Shown in pieces: positions 1-11,326 of a stretch of DNA of 64,000 bases. The notes beneath the pieces were generated by a model. That model was not told the DNA's origin and did no database searches. It saw only the letters and a program-made list of their open reading frames with translations. The stretch's first letter is position 1, and every line of letters starts with the position of its first letter. Source of the DNA: Corythucha ciliata (taxonomy: Eukaryota > Arthropoda > Insecta > Hemiptera > Tingidae); the NCBI GenBank assembly GCA_038030265.1, contig CM075937.1, positions 16,926,001 through 16,990,000 on the forward strand, written 5' to 3'. The translations under genes were made by a program, and so were the position numbers.

Positions 1-253
1 TTGACAATCACAGTTTTAAGCCCCGTCCACACATTTAAACTTTTCTTCAAACTTTCTTGAACAAACTGATTTGCCCAGCACAGGGGCGTTGGTGTGGGGG
101 AGGATAGATTCCTCCCCTCCGAAATACAAGTATACGAAAGAAGGGGCACGCAACGCTCTAAAGAGCTCCATTAAAATCTCCAAAAATGAGCGTTTCTCGG
201 TGAAGTTAGGTTAAGCAGATTTTCTCGACTTTAAGCATCCCGAAAAGATCCAC
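1..253. other. Unassigned left edge
   Basis: I see no coding region or structured repeat here. The text TAAAGAGCTCCATTAAAATC near 157 resembles a stretch near 2147, so an old dispersed repeat is possible. Confidence 0.3.
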
Positions 254-269
254 GTGCTTCCAGCTGTTT

Positions 270-450
270 CCTTGGACTTCGAACCCCACGCAGTAGCTTA
301 CCGAGGTACGGGCGAGGGGGTGGACTGCCCTAGGCCCCCCTGTCAGACGGGGCCCCCGGAAAGCTTAAATACGGAAAAATTAGGATTTTTAGGTTATCCA
401 TATGGATGTAGGTATGTGAAAAGGTCGGACGGTCGGACCGCGGTGGCTCA
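270..450 (+). repeat. SINE-like dispersed repeat, copy 1
   Basis: This stretch shares a core with two other places in the window, both in reverse orientation (about 52600-52690 and 57180-57290). The order in each is a GGGCCCCC run, an AAGCTTAAA block, GGAAAAAT, then an ATTTT-AGGTT block and a CATATGGATGTA-like block followed by GTGAAAAGG. The third copy has a tRNA B-box-like string before the core. That the family is tRNA-derived is an inference from that copy only. Confidence 0.45.
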
Positions 451-616
451 AATTGAGAAAATTCACGCTAACTTGAGGAAAATTCGCGGCTAAAAAGACA
501 AAATACACCGTGTTCCCAGTTTCGTTAGGTCCTTAAGCTCAGTAAAGAGCTGTTCGGCAATTTACAACTTGCTGACGCAGCAGAAAAAATGGGGGGAAAA
601 AACTAATATTCGTGGT

Positions 617-837
617 CCAGGTGGTATATATGTTGTTGTCTCTCCACAATAATTGTTTTTATTTCTTTTTTGGTCTTGGTCTAATCGATTTTCTGCCTCT
701 CTAGGCCTTATTATAATAATGGTCCTGATGATGGCCTGCCTGCCAGGCAGAAAATCGATTAGACCAAGACCAAGAATGAAAGAAAAAAGAAATAAAAACA
801 ATTATTGTGGAGAGACAACAACATATACCACCAGTGG
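617..837. repeat. Foldback element 1 with hammerhead-type core
   Basis: Two arms of about 90 bp (617-706 and 744-837) are near-perfect inverted repeats around a short centre. Both contain the block TTGTCTCTCCACAATAATTG or its complement. The right half holds a complete hammerhead ribozyme consensus at 720-766. No clear flanking target duplication is visible; the right end abuts a MITE. Hammerhead motifs in Penelope-like elements and retrozymes are established; assigning this copy to such a family is inference. Confidence 0.7.
720..766 (+). ncRNA. Putative hammerhead ribozyme (type I layout)
   Basis: CTGATGA lies at 725-731 and GAAA at 750-753, the two invariant core strings. Stem I is five perfect pairs, 720-724 (TGGTC) with 762-766 (GACCA). 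Stem II pairs 732-733 with 748-749 and 735-738 with 744-747, with one bulged G at 734 and a five-base loop. Stem III is A753-T760 and A754-T759 around a TCGA loop. The predicted cleavage site is after TA (760-761). All pairings were read directly from the sequence; activity is not shown. Confidence 0.65.
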
Positions 838-967
838 GCCTATTCTCTAACAACAAGCAATATTTTTTCGCCAGCCATGTGTCTATTTCATTCATTTGTT
901 TGAAGAAAATTAATAAAATAAACATATGACTAAGAAAAAGCTATTGCTTCAGAGTTAGAGAATAGGA
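837..967. mobile_element. MITE, TIR GGCCTATTCTCTAAC, copy 1
   Basis: A short element bounded by GGCCTATTCTCTAAC and its inverted form GTTAGAGAATAGG. The inner ends are also inverted (AAGCAATA against TATTGCTT). It is directly followed by a second copy at 973-1097, with the same central text TTTGAAGAAAATTAAT. It has no coding capacity. Confidence 0.7.
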
Positions 968-972
968 CCCCA

Positions 973-1097
973 GGGGGCCTATTCTCTAACAACGAGCAAT
1001 ATTTTTTTCGCACAATATTATTTGTTTGAAGAAAATTAATGAAATAAACATATGACTTCGAAAAAGCTATTGCTTCGGAGTTAGAGAATAAGCCCCC
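973..1097. mobile_element. MITE, TIR GGCCTATTCTCTAAC, copy 2
   Basis: This is the second, slightly shorter copy of the preceding element, in the same orientation and about five bases away. Its ends are GGGGGCCTATTCTCTAAC and GTTAGAGAATAAGCCCCC. The pair may reflect insertion of one copy next to another or a local duplication. Confidence 0.7.
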
Positions 1098-1139
1098 TGG
1101 ACGTCTGAATAACTCCACGACAACATGGCCAATTACAAT

Positions 1140-1846
1140 TTTAATAATAATCGTGGCTATGGCTAAAATTGAGAAAAAATCGCTGATTGGAGGTGCTGGA
1201 AAGCCATTCTACGAATCAATGCACAAGTGTTGTTTTGACCAACCCCGCGGTTAAAATTGAGAAACACGCTATAATATATTTTTTTTAAAAAAAAGACGCT
1301 TTCAGGTTTGAACTGGGCAAATTGCGAAAAATCGTCCTTTCGCCTATAAAAAAGAAAATAGATGCTAATTCGCCGCAAAATTAGCAGAAAACGCTATTTC
1401 ACTGCTGAAATTTAGAAAAATCGCTAATTCGCAATTTGTGGATATAATAAAGTTGACGAAAAACTTTAATTTGCGGATAAAAATGAAGAATATCACTAAT
1501 TCGCGGCTAAAATTGAAAAAAAAAACACTAATTAGCGCGACTACAATAAATAAATCCACTATTTTTCAGTTCAAATTGGGAAAAAGTGATAATTCTCTGC
1601 AAATAATGGGGAAAATGGCTAATTTGCAGTTTTCATTGAGGAAAACGCCAATTCTTGGCAAATATTGAGAAAATTCGGTAATGCACGGATTGGAAAATTT
1701 TGAAAAATCGCCAATTCACTGCTAAAATTGAGGAACATTATTAATTCTCGGATAAAGTGTAATGAAATTTCTAATTTAAATGCCCGCCTTCTGAAAGCCA
1801 CGTTGTGGCTAAAATTCAGAAAAACGGCAAATTCGTGCTCGGCTAT

Positions 1847-1850
<4 letters not shown>
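1140..1850 (+). repeat. Degenerate ~30-36 bp array, family A
   Basis: Repeated variants of AATTCGCGGCTAAAATTGAG followed by AAAAA and CGCTA occur about every 30-36 bases, each copy strongly diverged. The array ends in a poly-A run at 1849-1878. The same motif recurs in both orientations across the window. Short open frames here are a by-product of the period and are not genes. Confidence 0.75.
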
Positions 1851-1878
<28 letters not shown>

Positions 1879-1880
<2 letters not shown>

Positions 1881-2260
1881 CTGAACTGGCTGAACTGGGA
1901 AGAAGCAATAATCTATACCTAAATGTGATATAAAATTGCTAAAACTAACCCCCTCCCCTCACCCTAACATGATTTCATTCTGTCCCCCACCACCACCTAC
2001 ACCACCAAGAACAAATTCCTACCTACGCCACTGCCCCAGCAACACAACACAAACCTGTAACCAGCAATAAAACACAAACCTGCTGGTTCAACCCCGATTG
2101 CGCAAGTAAGTTTGAAGGTAAGTTTAAGCGTGTGAACGGGCCTTTAGAGCCCACTAAAATCTCCATTCCTGTCCTGAAATAGCCATTTTGCCGCTTAAGG
2201 GCCGGTTCGATAATGTCCGTTTAAACGTTTTTGTAGGCAAAATGTTAAATTATGATTTGG
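1879..2260. other. Unassigned intergenic stretch
   Basis: Low-complexity CA- and CCCC-rich text around 1950-2090. I see no gene or structured repeat. Confidence 0.3.
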
Positions 2261-2510
2261 GTTAAGCTCTTGAGCTCAGATGAACCCATGTGGTCGATAA
2301 ACCGCAATTTTTGCGATTAAATCGCCAGATTCGAGGTAAACCACCAATTTTATTATTAGAGTGAAATCGCCAGTTTTGCAGTAGAAACATCAGTTTTGCA
2401 GTAGAAACATCAGTTTTTCAGTGAAAATATCAGATGTCAGTTGACAGATTTAGGGTAAAAACTACAGTTTTGGGTTAAAATTCGTCAGTTTTATTATAAA
2501 ATTATTATAT
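2260..2510 (+). repeat. Degenerate ~30 bp array, family D
   Basis: Repeats on the theme GTTAAAATCGCCAGTTTTG / CAGTAGAAACATCAGTTTT. The same family returns at about 27830-27900 and 28250-28410, flanking foldback element 2. Confidence 0.55.
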
Positions 2511-2629
2511 AAATATATAAATAAAATATATAAATTATATAAAAAATAAATAAAATATATTTTAAAAAATATTATTTTTGAGGAAAACTAAGAAAATTAT
2601 TAGAACGGTAAAGGCCTTTAGAATGTAAA

Positions 2630-3130
2630 GGGCGGGGATTATTTGAACCAGAAACTGCTAATTTTGAGCACGAAAACTGGCGTTTCCAAGAAATGGCTTA
2701 TTCAGAACCAAATTTGGAGGATTTTGCTCCTTGAAAAATACTTTCGCAGAATTAGATCATCCAGAAATTAAAGTTCGCGGATTACGCTCGAACAACGGTT
2801 AAGCTTTTTTAAAAAGCCAAATTTTTGAGTTAGGCTCCTCCTAATCCCAACTGATTGTGGGTTTGGCCCATTCAAACCTCAATTTGAAGGATTCAGAAAA
2901 AAATCGAGGGACTAGCTTCTTAAGACGCCAAATTTCGGAGTTTGCCTTCTTGGTTTCATGGCTCATTGTCAGTTGCCGACGTTTTTTGTGGCCAAAATTG
3001 GGTCCCCCACCCCAATCAGGGTTTCTTTCTTAAAAAATCCGATCTCCGAGTAATTCGTATGTCCAGTTTTTGGCCGCTTGATTTCTGGGGTTACGGATGG
3101 CGTTGCGTTAGTCGCCAAATTTCATTGCGT
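2630..3130 (+). repeat. Degenerate ~30-35 bp array, family B-like
   Basis: Loose repeats of the type GAACCAAATTTGGAGGATTTTG and GCCAAATTTCGGAGT. They are weaker than the arrays at 6940-7420 and 9600-10560 but use the same alternation of CAAATTT-CG and TTGGCTC blocks. Confidence 0.4.
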
Positions 3131-4850
3131 TGAATTCTAAGCATTCTAATAAACAGAAATGATGGAATAGTCTAGAAGCGAAAAATATCGAACAAAGAGC
3201 CCTGCGGTTCCGCTTCTTCACGGACAGTGTAGACAAGCTTTCAGTGTCCTTTGCGGTGGTATACCATTTCACCGCATCGAACTCCCGTTACCCTTAGTAT
3301 AGCTTTTGATATTCTCGACGAAAGGGATTTCCTGAAATGGGTTAAGGGCATGACGTTAAGCTAGGATAGTCTCTTTCGCGTCTAATGAACGAGGCAAGGT
3401 GGAGGGTTAAGCAAAGGAGGTGACTCTTAGTTGGTAGTCAAACGGGATTTAAAGGGGAAGGAAAGGGCCTCTTTTGAACGGCTTTCTAAGTTATTAACAT
3501 GGAGAGGCGAAGTTTAGCACGACTCGAGTTGTTATCAGCGGAGTAATCTACGAACTCCTCTCCGTTCTCCGTGCGTCTTGAAGAACAAGGGCTATGCTGT
3601 AGTGTTGGTGCGGTGCGAAGGGAGTGGAATGATGGCGTAAAGAGGAGTGAAGAGGGTTCTTTCCTTCTGGCTCTGAACTTTCATCACATTCGACCTCTTC
3701 AACCGTCTCCCTTTCTCCCTTTTTCCGTCAACGGTAGTACCTCGCTGGATACTATTGCCCTCTTTCCATGGAAATTAACTTGAAGAAATCATGCAAAAAA
3801 ACAACTTCATTTCCTGTTCGATTTTGATTATAAAACAGAGTCTGGCAATAGACCCATCCAAAACTCTTTATCCCCTAACGGTGGTGGGGGGGGGGGATAG
3901 ACTTCTACGCCGTAGCAGAGAGTATGAAAGTGACGTTATTAGGGGGGGGGGGAGCACGGTCTGTCATCTGATGCCTCGCTCCCATCTCACTAAATTGTTC
4001 TTTCTCTGTCCCCCTTTTTATAGGAATAGCCTCTTTGAAGTCTTCTGTTGCCTTCTCATTAACCACGACCCTCCGCGCCCTCGCGATTCAACAATGATAA
4101 AAATTTACCTAAATGTTTCAACCTGATCGTGGCTTGAAAGAAAAATTGAGACAAATTTATTTCATCTTTTTTTTTCTACTTCCTCCCCTTCGCTTTGCAC
4201 TCCAGCAGCTACGACTTGAAGGGACTAAAAGGGATAAACCCCAGGAGTTCCCTTTTTTTATATAATATAAATTATCGACATTGTGCAAATGGAATCGTTT
4301 AGAAGAAGGAACAAATTGGAAAAGTTAAGGAGAAGCCCCGGTTTTTTTGGGAGTGGGGTTAAAAAGAGGATTGATCGAGAAGGAGGGTGTTACTTAAGCT
4401 CTTGTCATTACTCTATCGGTTTCTTCCCTCATTGATTGCTCCCTTTCATTCGTTAATCATTCGTCAGTCGGTGGAAGTACTGGAACGGCAAAGGTTATCA
4501 AGGGAAGTCGTTGGGCAGAGTTGTGGGAGAGGGGAAATGCTATAGAGTTAAGAGTACGAATGATCCTCTGCCCAACCATGGCTCATCAAGAATTCTCTCT
4601 TGGCCCGGATCGTCGGAGTTATGCTTTAATAAAAGTTACAAATTTCACTTTGCACCAGTTGGTTTAGCCAATATTTGTATTGGATTTGTCAGCTAGAAAA
4701 TGATGAAAACATTCTCTCTTTTTCTCTTGCCTTGAAATGAGTTGATTTTATTCATTTGGGTTCGAGTGATGACTTCAGTGCTCCACCGTGGCCAGCAGCT
4801 AGCAATGGTTCCAAACCCACAAAAACAATTGCGAACTTTTAATATTATCA
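3131..4850. other. Unassigned stretch, no gene recognised
   Basis: The composition is more balanced than in the flanking arrays and a few 60-110 codon open frames exist, but none resembles a protein I know and none has plausible splice context. Poly-G runs lie near 3887-3896 and 3942-3951. Confidence 0.3.
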
Positions 4851-5990
4851 CGGATAGTTTAGCACTAAAACTTGAAATTTCTCCGAAATTAAGACGAGTA
4901 ACTTGCAATTGTGCTGAAATCAAGACACGAAACTTGGATTTCCGCTACAATGAAGGTCCTAAAATTGAATTTTCGCTAAAGCGAACGACCGGAACTTGCA
5001 TTTTCTCAGAAATAAGATCCGAAACTTCTAATTAATCGTCAGGCTATGCCCTTATAGCTAGTGCCGGCTAGCCCGGGTTTTGCCACTACAAAATTGGTCC
5101 CTTTGCCACTACAAAATAGGACGCAAATGCGTGAATTTCACGCATATGCGTATACACGTATTCAGCCAGGAAGTTTGTAATTTCGCTCAAATTGGGACCC
5201 CTACTCTGCAAACTTATTCAACTACAATATTGCAAATAATTTCAAGTTCAAATTCAAAGTTATGGGCGCAGTTGGGGCCGGCTTGCCCAAGAATCGCGCC
5301 CTCTAAAAACAAAAGACCCTGAAACTTGCAGTTTGGTAGAAGAGAAACTTTCGCCAGGAAACTTCTAATTTCACTGATATTTGCCTATTTTCGGCAGTCA
5401 TTGAGCACAGTCACGGCTCAATAGACCGGGTTCCGAATTTCCGATACACTTTGGCAGGGGCGAGGAGATCCAGAAACTTGCAATACCGCGGAATAAATAC
5501 CTCAAACCTGCAATTTGGCAAAAATAAAGACCGAAAACTAAGCAATTTCGTAGATATTCAGACCCGAACAAAAGGCCCTGAAACTTGCAGTTTCACTTAA
5601 ATTCAGACCTGGATTTTGCAGTATCACGAATATTCAGCCAGTAAACTTCCAATTCTGCTGATGTTCACTTTGAAATTGCCAAAATGAGGCAATTTTCTGT
5701 ATTTTGGTCACTGGGCTCGCTTGCCCGGGGTCCACGGCCTTCAGAAAAAGACCTGAAACATTCAATTTCACGGAAATTGAGGCTTGAATGCTCGCATATT
5801 GCAATGATTCTGCCAGAAAAATTCCAATCTCGCGGATATTCGCTTTTACAATGTTGTAAAATTGTGTCTGGGTCCACGACCTTCAAAAAACAAAAAGCCC
5901 AGAAACATGTAATTTCGCGAAAGTTAGGGCCAATAACTTGCAATTTCACAAGTTTATATTTAACTTCGAAAGATATTTAGCTTCGAATTT
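4850..5990 (+). repeat. Degenerate ~32 bp array, family C
   Basis: Repeats of CCTGAAACTTGCAATTTC followed by GC(T/G)-AAATTCAGAC occur throughout, each diverged. The array is interrupted by less regular segments around 5040-5080 and 5400-5450. Confidence 0.65.
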
Positions 5991-6099
5991 CACCTTTTAT
6001 TTTTTAACGACCGTCGTCTTTTCTGTCCTGGGGCGTGTTTCTTGCGTTAAAAAGTAAAACATAGAAATAAATCTGTCCAAAAAAAAAGAAAGAAAAAAC

Positions 6100-6560
6100 T
6101 TTCGAATTACATCATTCTGCATTTATTTCTCCCAATTTTACTTACAAAGTTAATTGCAGTTTTTGCGAGTGAATTAGCAATTTTTACAATTTTAGCTGTG
6201 CATCGCGGATGGTCGGAGACTATTTATTTAGTTTTAACGTTGAATTAGCGGTTTGTCTTAAATCTAGTCGTGTACTCGACCAAAGAACGGAACTTTGGCG
6301 TTTTTCACAATTTCAGGCAAAGCGAATTAGCAGGAATTAGCGATTTATTTCCACTTTGAGCCAGGAATTAACGCTTTTTTTTCTACGTTAGACACAAAGT
6401 TGCCTCCAGAAAGCACGAATTATTGCGTTTCGTTCTTAAGTTTTACCGCGGTTAGCGCGATTTCTCAATCTTAGCTGACGTCTATGAGCAATTTGTCTCG
6501 ATTTTAGTCCCAAATTATCGTTTTTCTTCATTTTAGCCGCGTTTGCGACAAATTACATTG
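6100..6560 (-). repeat. Degenerate array, family A, reverse orientation
   Basis: Read on the minus strand this is the same motif as 1140-1850. On the plus strand it shows CAATTTTAGC, GCGAATTAGC and CGTTTTTCTC blocks about every 30-36 bases. Confidence 0.65.
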
Positions 6561-6940
6561 ATATTGTTAGTGTGATCGCTTAGACTACGAGGGTTAGTAG
6601 GTAATGCATGCATGAAACTGTAGCCGTAGGAGCCTACGTTGCCTTTCTTTCCTCGTTGAGGTGCGTAAAAAAAATTTTTCCCGTAAAAATATGTTTTTCG
6701 GGAGAAATTTCAAGTTAGGTAATTTTTTGGGGGGCAAAATGTTCTCCGTTAATTGCTAATCAGCCATTATGAAAGGGAAAATTGACGGTTTCCGATTGTA
6801 GATTGTTTCGCGAACAAAGACAACAAGAAGATTCTGCCCACCCTTGCCCCCTCCAAGCAACGCCCGGGGGGGACGGGGGGATAATTCTGGACAAGGGGCC
6901 ATGAGAGGACTAGAAATGGCTCTGCCCGAGTTCCCAACAT
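6560..6940. other. Unassigned stretch
   Basis: No gene or clear repeat is seen. A G-rich patch lies at 6860-6880. Confidence 0.3.
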
Positions 6941-7420
6941 TTTTCGACAATATTTTTCTTGTGAAAGAGCGAAAAATTCTGGAAATTTGGCATCAAAGCA
7001 GCCAAATTCACGAAATATGGTTTTGAAACAACGAAAATTTATGAAAATGTGGTTTTTATGAGCCGAAACGTGAACTTTGATTTGTAATTGAGCGAATCCG
7101 TAAATATTCCAGTTCTTGAATGAGCCAAATTAGCTGTTAGAATGTACGAAACCGATTTTAGAAAGGGCTAACGCCACTCATACGTGAAATTGCGGTTTAA
7201 AATGGAACATAATTCGTGGAATTCACTCAAAGAAGCGAAAGACGTGACATTTGATTATGTAAGAGCGAGAATCTTACGCGATAACTGATTTTAGAATCCA
7301 GAAACCGGGTTTTGAGGAGACGAAAACGCCTAATAATTTGGGTTTGAAACGGCTAGTTTCGGCCACCAAGTTGTTAGTTTCCTGGGAAACATTTCGTTTT
7401 TGCGCCGAAAATATTTCCGA
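6940..7420 (+). repeat. Degenerate ~33 bp array, family B
   Basis: Repeats of the type AAGCAGCCAAATTCACGAAAT / TGGTTTTTATGAGCCGAAACG. They belong with 9600-10560 in using an AAATT-CACG block next to a TGGTTTT block. Confidence 0.5.
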
Positions 7421-7561
7421 TCAGATCAACCTCAATAGGCCGCACTGGGGCCGAGAGAATCGATGACTAAGCTGAGCGCTCATTTTTATAGACAATGTCA
7501 ATTATGACGCCTTATTTGGCCTCATGCACACGTTCAAGAAGGGAATTTCAAGCGAATTTCA

Positions 7562-7895
7562 GCGCGAGCTCCAACCACAGCAAAGCTCCAACCCCAGCAA
7601 AGCCCCAACCACAGCAAAGCCCCAGCCACAGCAAAGCTCCAGCCACAGCAAAGCCCCAGCCACAGAAAAGCCCCAACCATGGCAAAGCTTTAATCACGAC
7701 AAAGCTCCAACCACTGAAAAGCTCCAATCACAGCAAAGCTCCAACCACAGAAAAGCTCCAACCATAGCAAAGCTCCAACCACAGCGAGGCCCCAACCACA
7801 GCAAATCCCCAACCACAGGAAAGCCCCAACCATAGCAAAGCTTCAATAACGGCAAAGCTCCAACCACTGAAAAGCTCCAACCACAGCAAAGACTA
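7562..7895 (+). repeat. Minisatellite, CAAAGCTCCAACCACAG units
   Basis: About twenty tandem units of roughly 15-18 bases, consensus CAAAGC(T/C)CCAACCACAG. The array is open in more than one frame and would read as Ser/Lys/Pro/Gln-rich repeats, but nothing else supports a protein: there is no conserved domain and no clear start. A more decayed AACCACAAAAAG array at 57935-58095 may be related. Confidence 0.8.
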
Positions 7896-7899
7896 TATT

Positions 7900-9160
7900 T
7901 CTGGGGCAATTGAAGAACTTCGATCTCTCTAGTCGGCGAATTGATTTGATTTTACTTTTATTTTTCATACCCTCAAGTACTTCCATCCGACCTGTGGTCT
8001 ATACCCTTGCATAATACAGTATCACTTAGGGCTCTCGAACCGACGCAGAGTAGTGGAAAATGCGTCCTCTCTATTATTCGTCGATAAGAGCGCCGGTCTG
8101 ATGGGAGAGAAGAAAATCGGAGGAGTTAATGGAGTTGGAGCTTAATACGGCTTTCCCGCCGCTTGTATACTTCGGTAAAGGGAAGTTTGACCGTCTCGTT
8201 GCCCAACGGAGCAGTACGAAAGCGTTAAGTGCATCGGTGAAACAACATCATTCTATTGAACGTGTATGTGTGTTGTTTTAAAAGGGATAGCGAAGCTTAA
8301 CAGGGTGAACGAGTCAGCCTCAGTAATTGCGTGAGTGCTTGCTCCAACCAGCCCTTTAATTATTTTACTTATTTTATCGGTCAGAAAACTTCCCCAATTA
8401 GGTGATGGAAGGGGAAATGGCTGAAATGGAAATATCAGAGTTAATGTTGAGAAGGATAAGTATTTTAAGCATACCCTAACCAGCCCTTCGATTATTATTC
8501 GCTCCAACCTAAGGCAACCTTCAGAACTATCCCTCGCCCCACACTCTGATTTCCACTTTAAACCGCTCCATTAATTAATCTCCCACCCTTCGTTATTTTA
8601 AGTGAGACTAATCTCGCCGGATGACAGGGAAAGCACGCGCTCTATTTACTTGTTAAGCCCCATCTCTATCCGCTAAAGTTTTCATCGTTTACAAAATGCC
8701 ACCTCACACTCTTTTTATAGAGTTCCAAGCTTGTCAACCTTGCCCAAATTCTGAATGTGGTGAGAGCAATATTCATACATTTTATAATCTCCCCCCCTCA
8801 ATTTATTCATGTCCTCCGCCCCACAAGCCATTTGTTTTATTAATATTCATGAATTTTTGTTCAGACTCAAAAAAAAAAAAAAAAAAAAAAAAAAACGGGC
8901 CATGCGAGGTCGGGAACAGAGTAGACAATAACAAACATGTTGTCACATAATACAGTTTTCTGAGGGTTTAAGGGTCACACCACGCCGCGTGTTTATACAT
9001 TTTTCCAGCGGTGAAGGAGAGGGAAAAAGGTCCTTTTAACACCCTGTGAGGGGTTGTTCATTTTAACCCACTTTCCAACTCAACAACTGTCCCTTTTCCT
9101 TCCAGCTGTACGCTTTCTCCAAATTGTCCGTTTTCTATTGAAGATTTGTATGGGCCACCA
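7900..9160. other. Unassigned stretch
   Basis: I recognise no gene. A poly-A run lies at 8869-8895. A short AGAAGGATAAG / CCAACCAGCCC repetition occurs at 8340-8510. Confidence 0.3.
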
Positions 9161-9171
9161 GTGCTTTCAGT

Positions 9172-9262
9172 GAGAGAGAGAGAGAGTGATCGAGAGAGAG
9201 AGAGAGTGATCGAGAGAGAGAGTGATCGAGAGAGAGAGAGTGAATGAGTGTGAGTGAGAGAG
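9172..9262 (+). repeat. GA microsatellite with GAGTGATC units
   Basis: Runs of GAGAGAGA are interrupted at regular spacing by GAGTGATCGA, then give way to GAGTGAATGAGTGTGAGTGA. This is simple repeat DNA. Confidence 0.9.
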
Positions 9263-9599
9263 TGCGGGAGGGGGGAACTAAGAGATTTTTGCAAAGGGAG
9301 ATGGGGTGGTGAAAAAAAAAATCTGAAATGAATTTTAAAAACGGTTTCTTACTACATAAGAATTGTTTCAATCTTTTCAATGCATCATTGGCCAACTAGC
9401 GCCACCTCCAACCACAAACCACATTTTTCGGTCTAAAAAAATCTAAAAAACCAGCTTTAAACTGACCTGGAAAGAGGATGTACACTGAAATTACCAAGTG
9501 CAGAGCCAGTCGATCAAGAAAAGAACAGCGATTTCACCCAATGAACGACTCCCACACACCGTCATGCCTCCTGCTCACTGAATCGCCCCCCTCCAACCA

Positions 9600-10560
9600 C
9601 AATCCCGCGGCATTCCTTCAAAAACCAAACAATATTTGGTTCACAGTCCGATTCAAAACCGATCATGCGCGTTTAGCACCTTCCGAAGCCGAATGTTGCC
9701 CTTCCGGAAACCGAATTTCGAGGGGATTGCTAAAATCCAAGTTTCGTGGGTTTTACTCTTTCACAGACAAGTTTCATGGCCTTTCGCTCTTTCAAGCCCA
9801 AATTTTATTGACTTGGCTACTTTTAAAATCAATATATATACCAATATTAGAATATTTTTGCCTCATCAAAAACTAAATTTCGTGGCTTTAGAAGTTTAGA
9901 TCATTATTTGGCGATAAACGATCGACAAAAAAACAAATTTTGTTATTTTGGCTTTTTCAAACCACAATGTCGCCAGAGACAATAACCTCACTCAAATTTT
10001 ACGCCTTCAAAAGACAATTTCACGAATTTTCCTAATCCAAACCGTTATTTCGCGTATTGTCAGACTTTTAAAACTAAATTTCGCAGTTTTAGCTTTTACT
10101 GGAATCAGTTCCGTAGATTTCGATAATGCACAACACTAACTTTGCACTTTCAAAAACCAAATTCCGGGATTTGGCCCATTCAAAAACAAAATTTCGTTGT
10201 TTTGACTCTTACAAAACACAAGTTTCACGGATTTGGCTGCTTTCAACCCCAATTTTACAAATCTTTGCTGGTTGAAAAACAAAATGTCATGATTTTGGCT
10301 TTTGCGACCCAATGTTGGGTCCCCAAAGTCGGCCAATGTCGGGTTTTCGTTCTTCCGTGGATTTTTGACAATTCAAAACCCTAGTTTCGCGTATTTTCGG
10401 TCTTTTGAAAACCAAACGGAGGCTTCAGCTGTTTCTTAAATAAGTTTCGCAGTTTTTCGCTGGTTCAAAAATGAATGTGGATCTTAAAAGAAGCCAATTC
10501 ATTGATTCGGCTTGTTCAAAAACGAAATTTCGACATTTTGGCTCTTGCTGTAGTGTCAAT
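9600..10560 (+). repeat. Degenerate ~33 bp array, family B, long block
   Basis: Variants of CAAAAACCAAATTTCGTGG followed by ATTTTGGCTC(T)TT occur about thirty times with heavy divergence. Several open frames of 60-130 codons arise from the period and show no domain. A short fragment of the same family is at 55980-56110. Confidence 0.65.
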
Positions 10561-10739
10561 GGCTGTTATACTAAAAGCAGGTTATTATTGTCCTCCTGCT
10601 CTTGTGTGCTTCTTGAGCGTTGTCTTGGTCTCTATAGGTTAATTCGAATAAACTAAGTTCTCTCGTTTGGTTTTTACTTCGAGTCTCCTATACATAAGAC
10701 CCCAAAAGACCCCCAAACATAAGAACATAACACTTGAAC

Positions 10740-10930
10740 CCAAATTTTAGAGAAAAATCACGGCTAAAGTCGACAATAAGTGCTTATTCGCTGCTGAAAC
10801 GGAGAAAAGCGATAAATATAGCGGATCAGTGTGATAAAACCCGCTAATTCACGTTGAAATTGAGGAAATACGGTAAATTAGCGGCTAAAATTGAGAAATA
10901 ATTCGCGGCTAAAATTGAGATGAAGTGCTT
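10740..10930 (+). repeat. Degenerate array, family A, short block
   Basis: Several units of the GCGGCTAAAATTGAGAAA motif follow directly after family B. Confidence 0.6.
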
Positions 10931-11054
10931 ATAGATGCCCACCGAGCGCAGGAATAGTCACTTTGGCCATTTTTGAGAACAAAAAACTAACAACAAAGGT
11001 TGGTTAGTGACACTTTTTTACTGTGAACTATGGCTGAATAATCCGACGGTGACG

Positions 11055-11200
11055 AGGAGGCCTCGATATTGTACCTTTGGCATCACCGAATCAAGAAAAC
11101 AAGACGGGTATGCGGGTGCGCAGAACACCCGTACAGAAACTTTCACTGTCGGCTATATTTGTTGGAGCAAGGAAACTCGAAAACACTGATTCAAAAACGT
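11055..11200 (+). pseudogene. Possible Harbinger-type transposase N-terminal remnant
   Basis: From 11055 one frame reads an acidic start (DEEAS), a leucine/tyrosine stretch (ILYLW) and a basic run (HHRIKKTRR), then HPY and NFHC blocks. That order recalls the N-terminal region of PIF/Harbinger nucleases (acidic, LL-rich, Arg-rich, VHP-like, then F-H). It is short, carries no catalytic residues and may be chance. A domain search would decide. Confidence 0.2.
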
Positions 11201-11326
11201 TTCGACCATTCTGCTGAACCCGTGCCGTTCTCTGAGCACTAAAACGAAACAGTGAGCTGGCGAGTACCAATAAAGAAATGATAAGGCGCTCGTGGGATGT
11301 CTCTCAAGGGTGAATCCAGAGAAAAC

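Noticed and set aside
562..925. Several 60-80 codon frames on both strands
   Set aside because: They arise from the inverted arms of foldback element 1 and the neighbouring MITE, so they mirror each other and are not genes.
1140..1850. CRISPR-like array
   Set aside because: The units are diverged, there are no constant repeats with unique spacers, and the DNA is eukaryotic.
3791..4126. Open frame of 111 codons
   Set aside because: It runs through poly-G tracts, shows no domain, and its composition is unlike the real exons in the window.
9478..9876. Open frame of 132 codons
   Set aside because: It lies within and beside the family B array, its sequence follows the repeat period, and no domain or splice context supports it.
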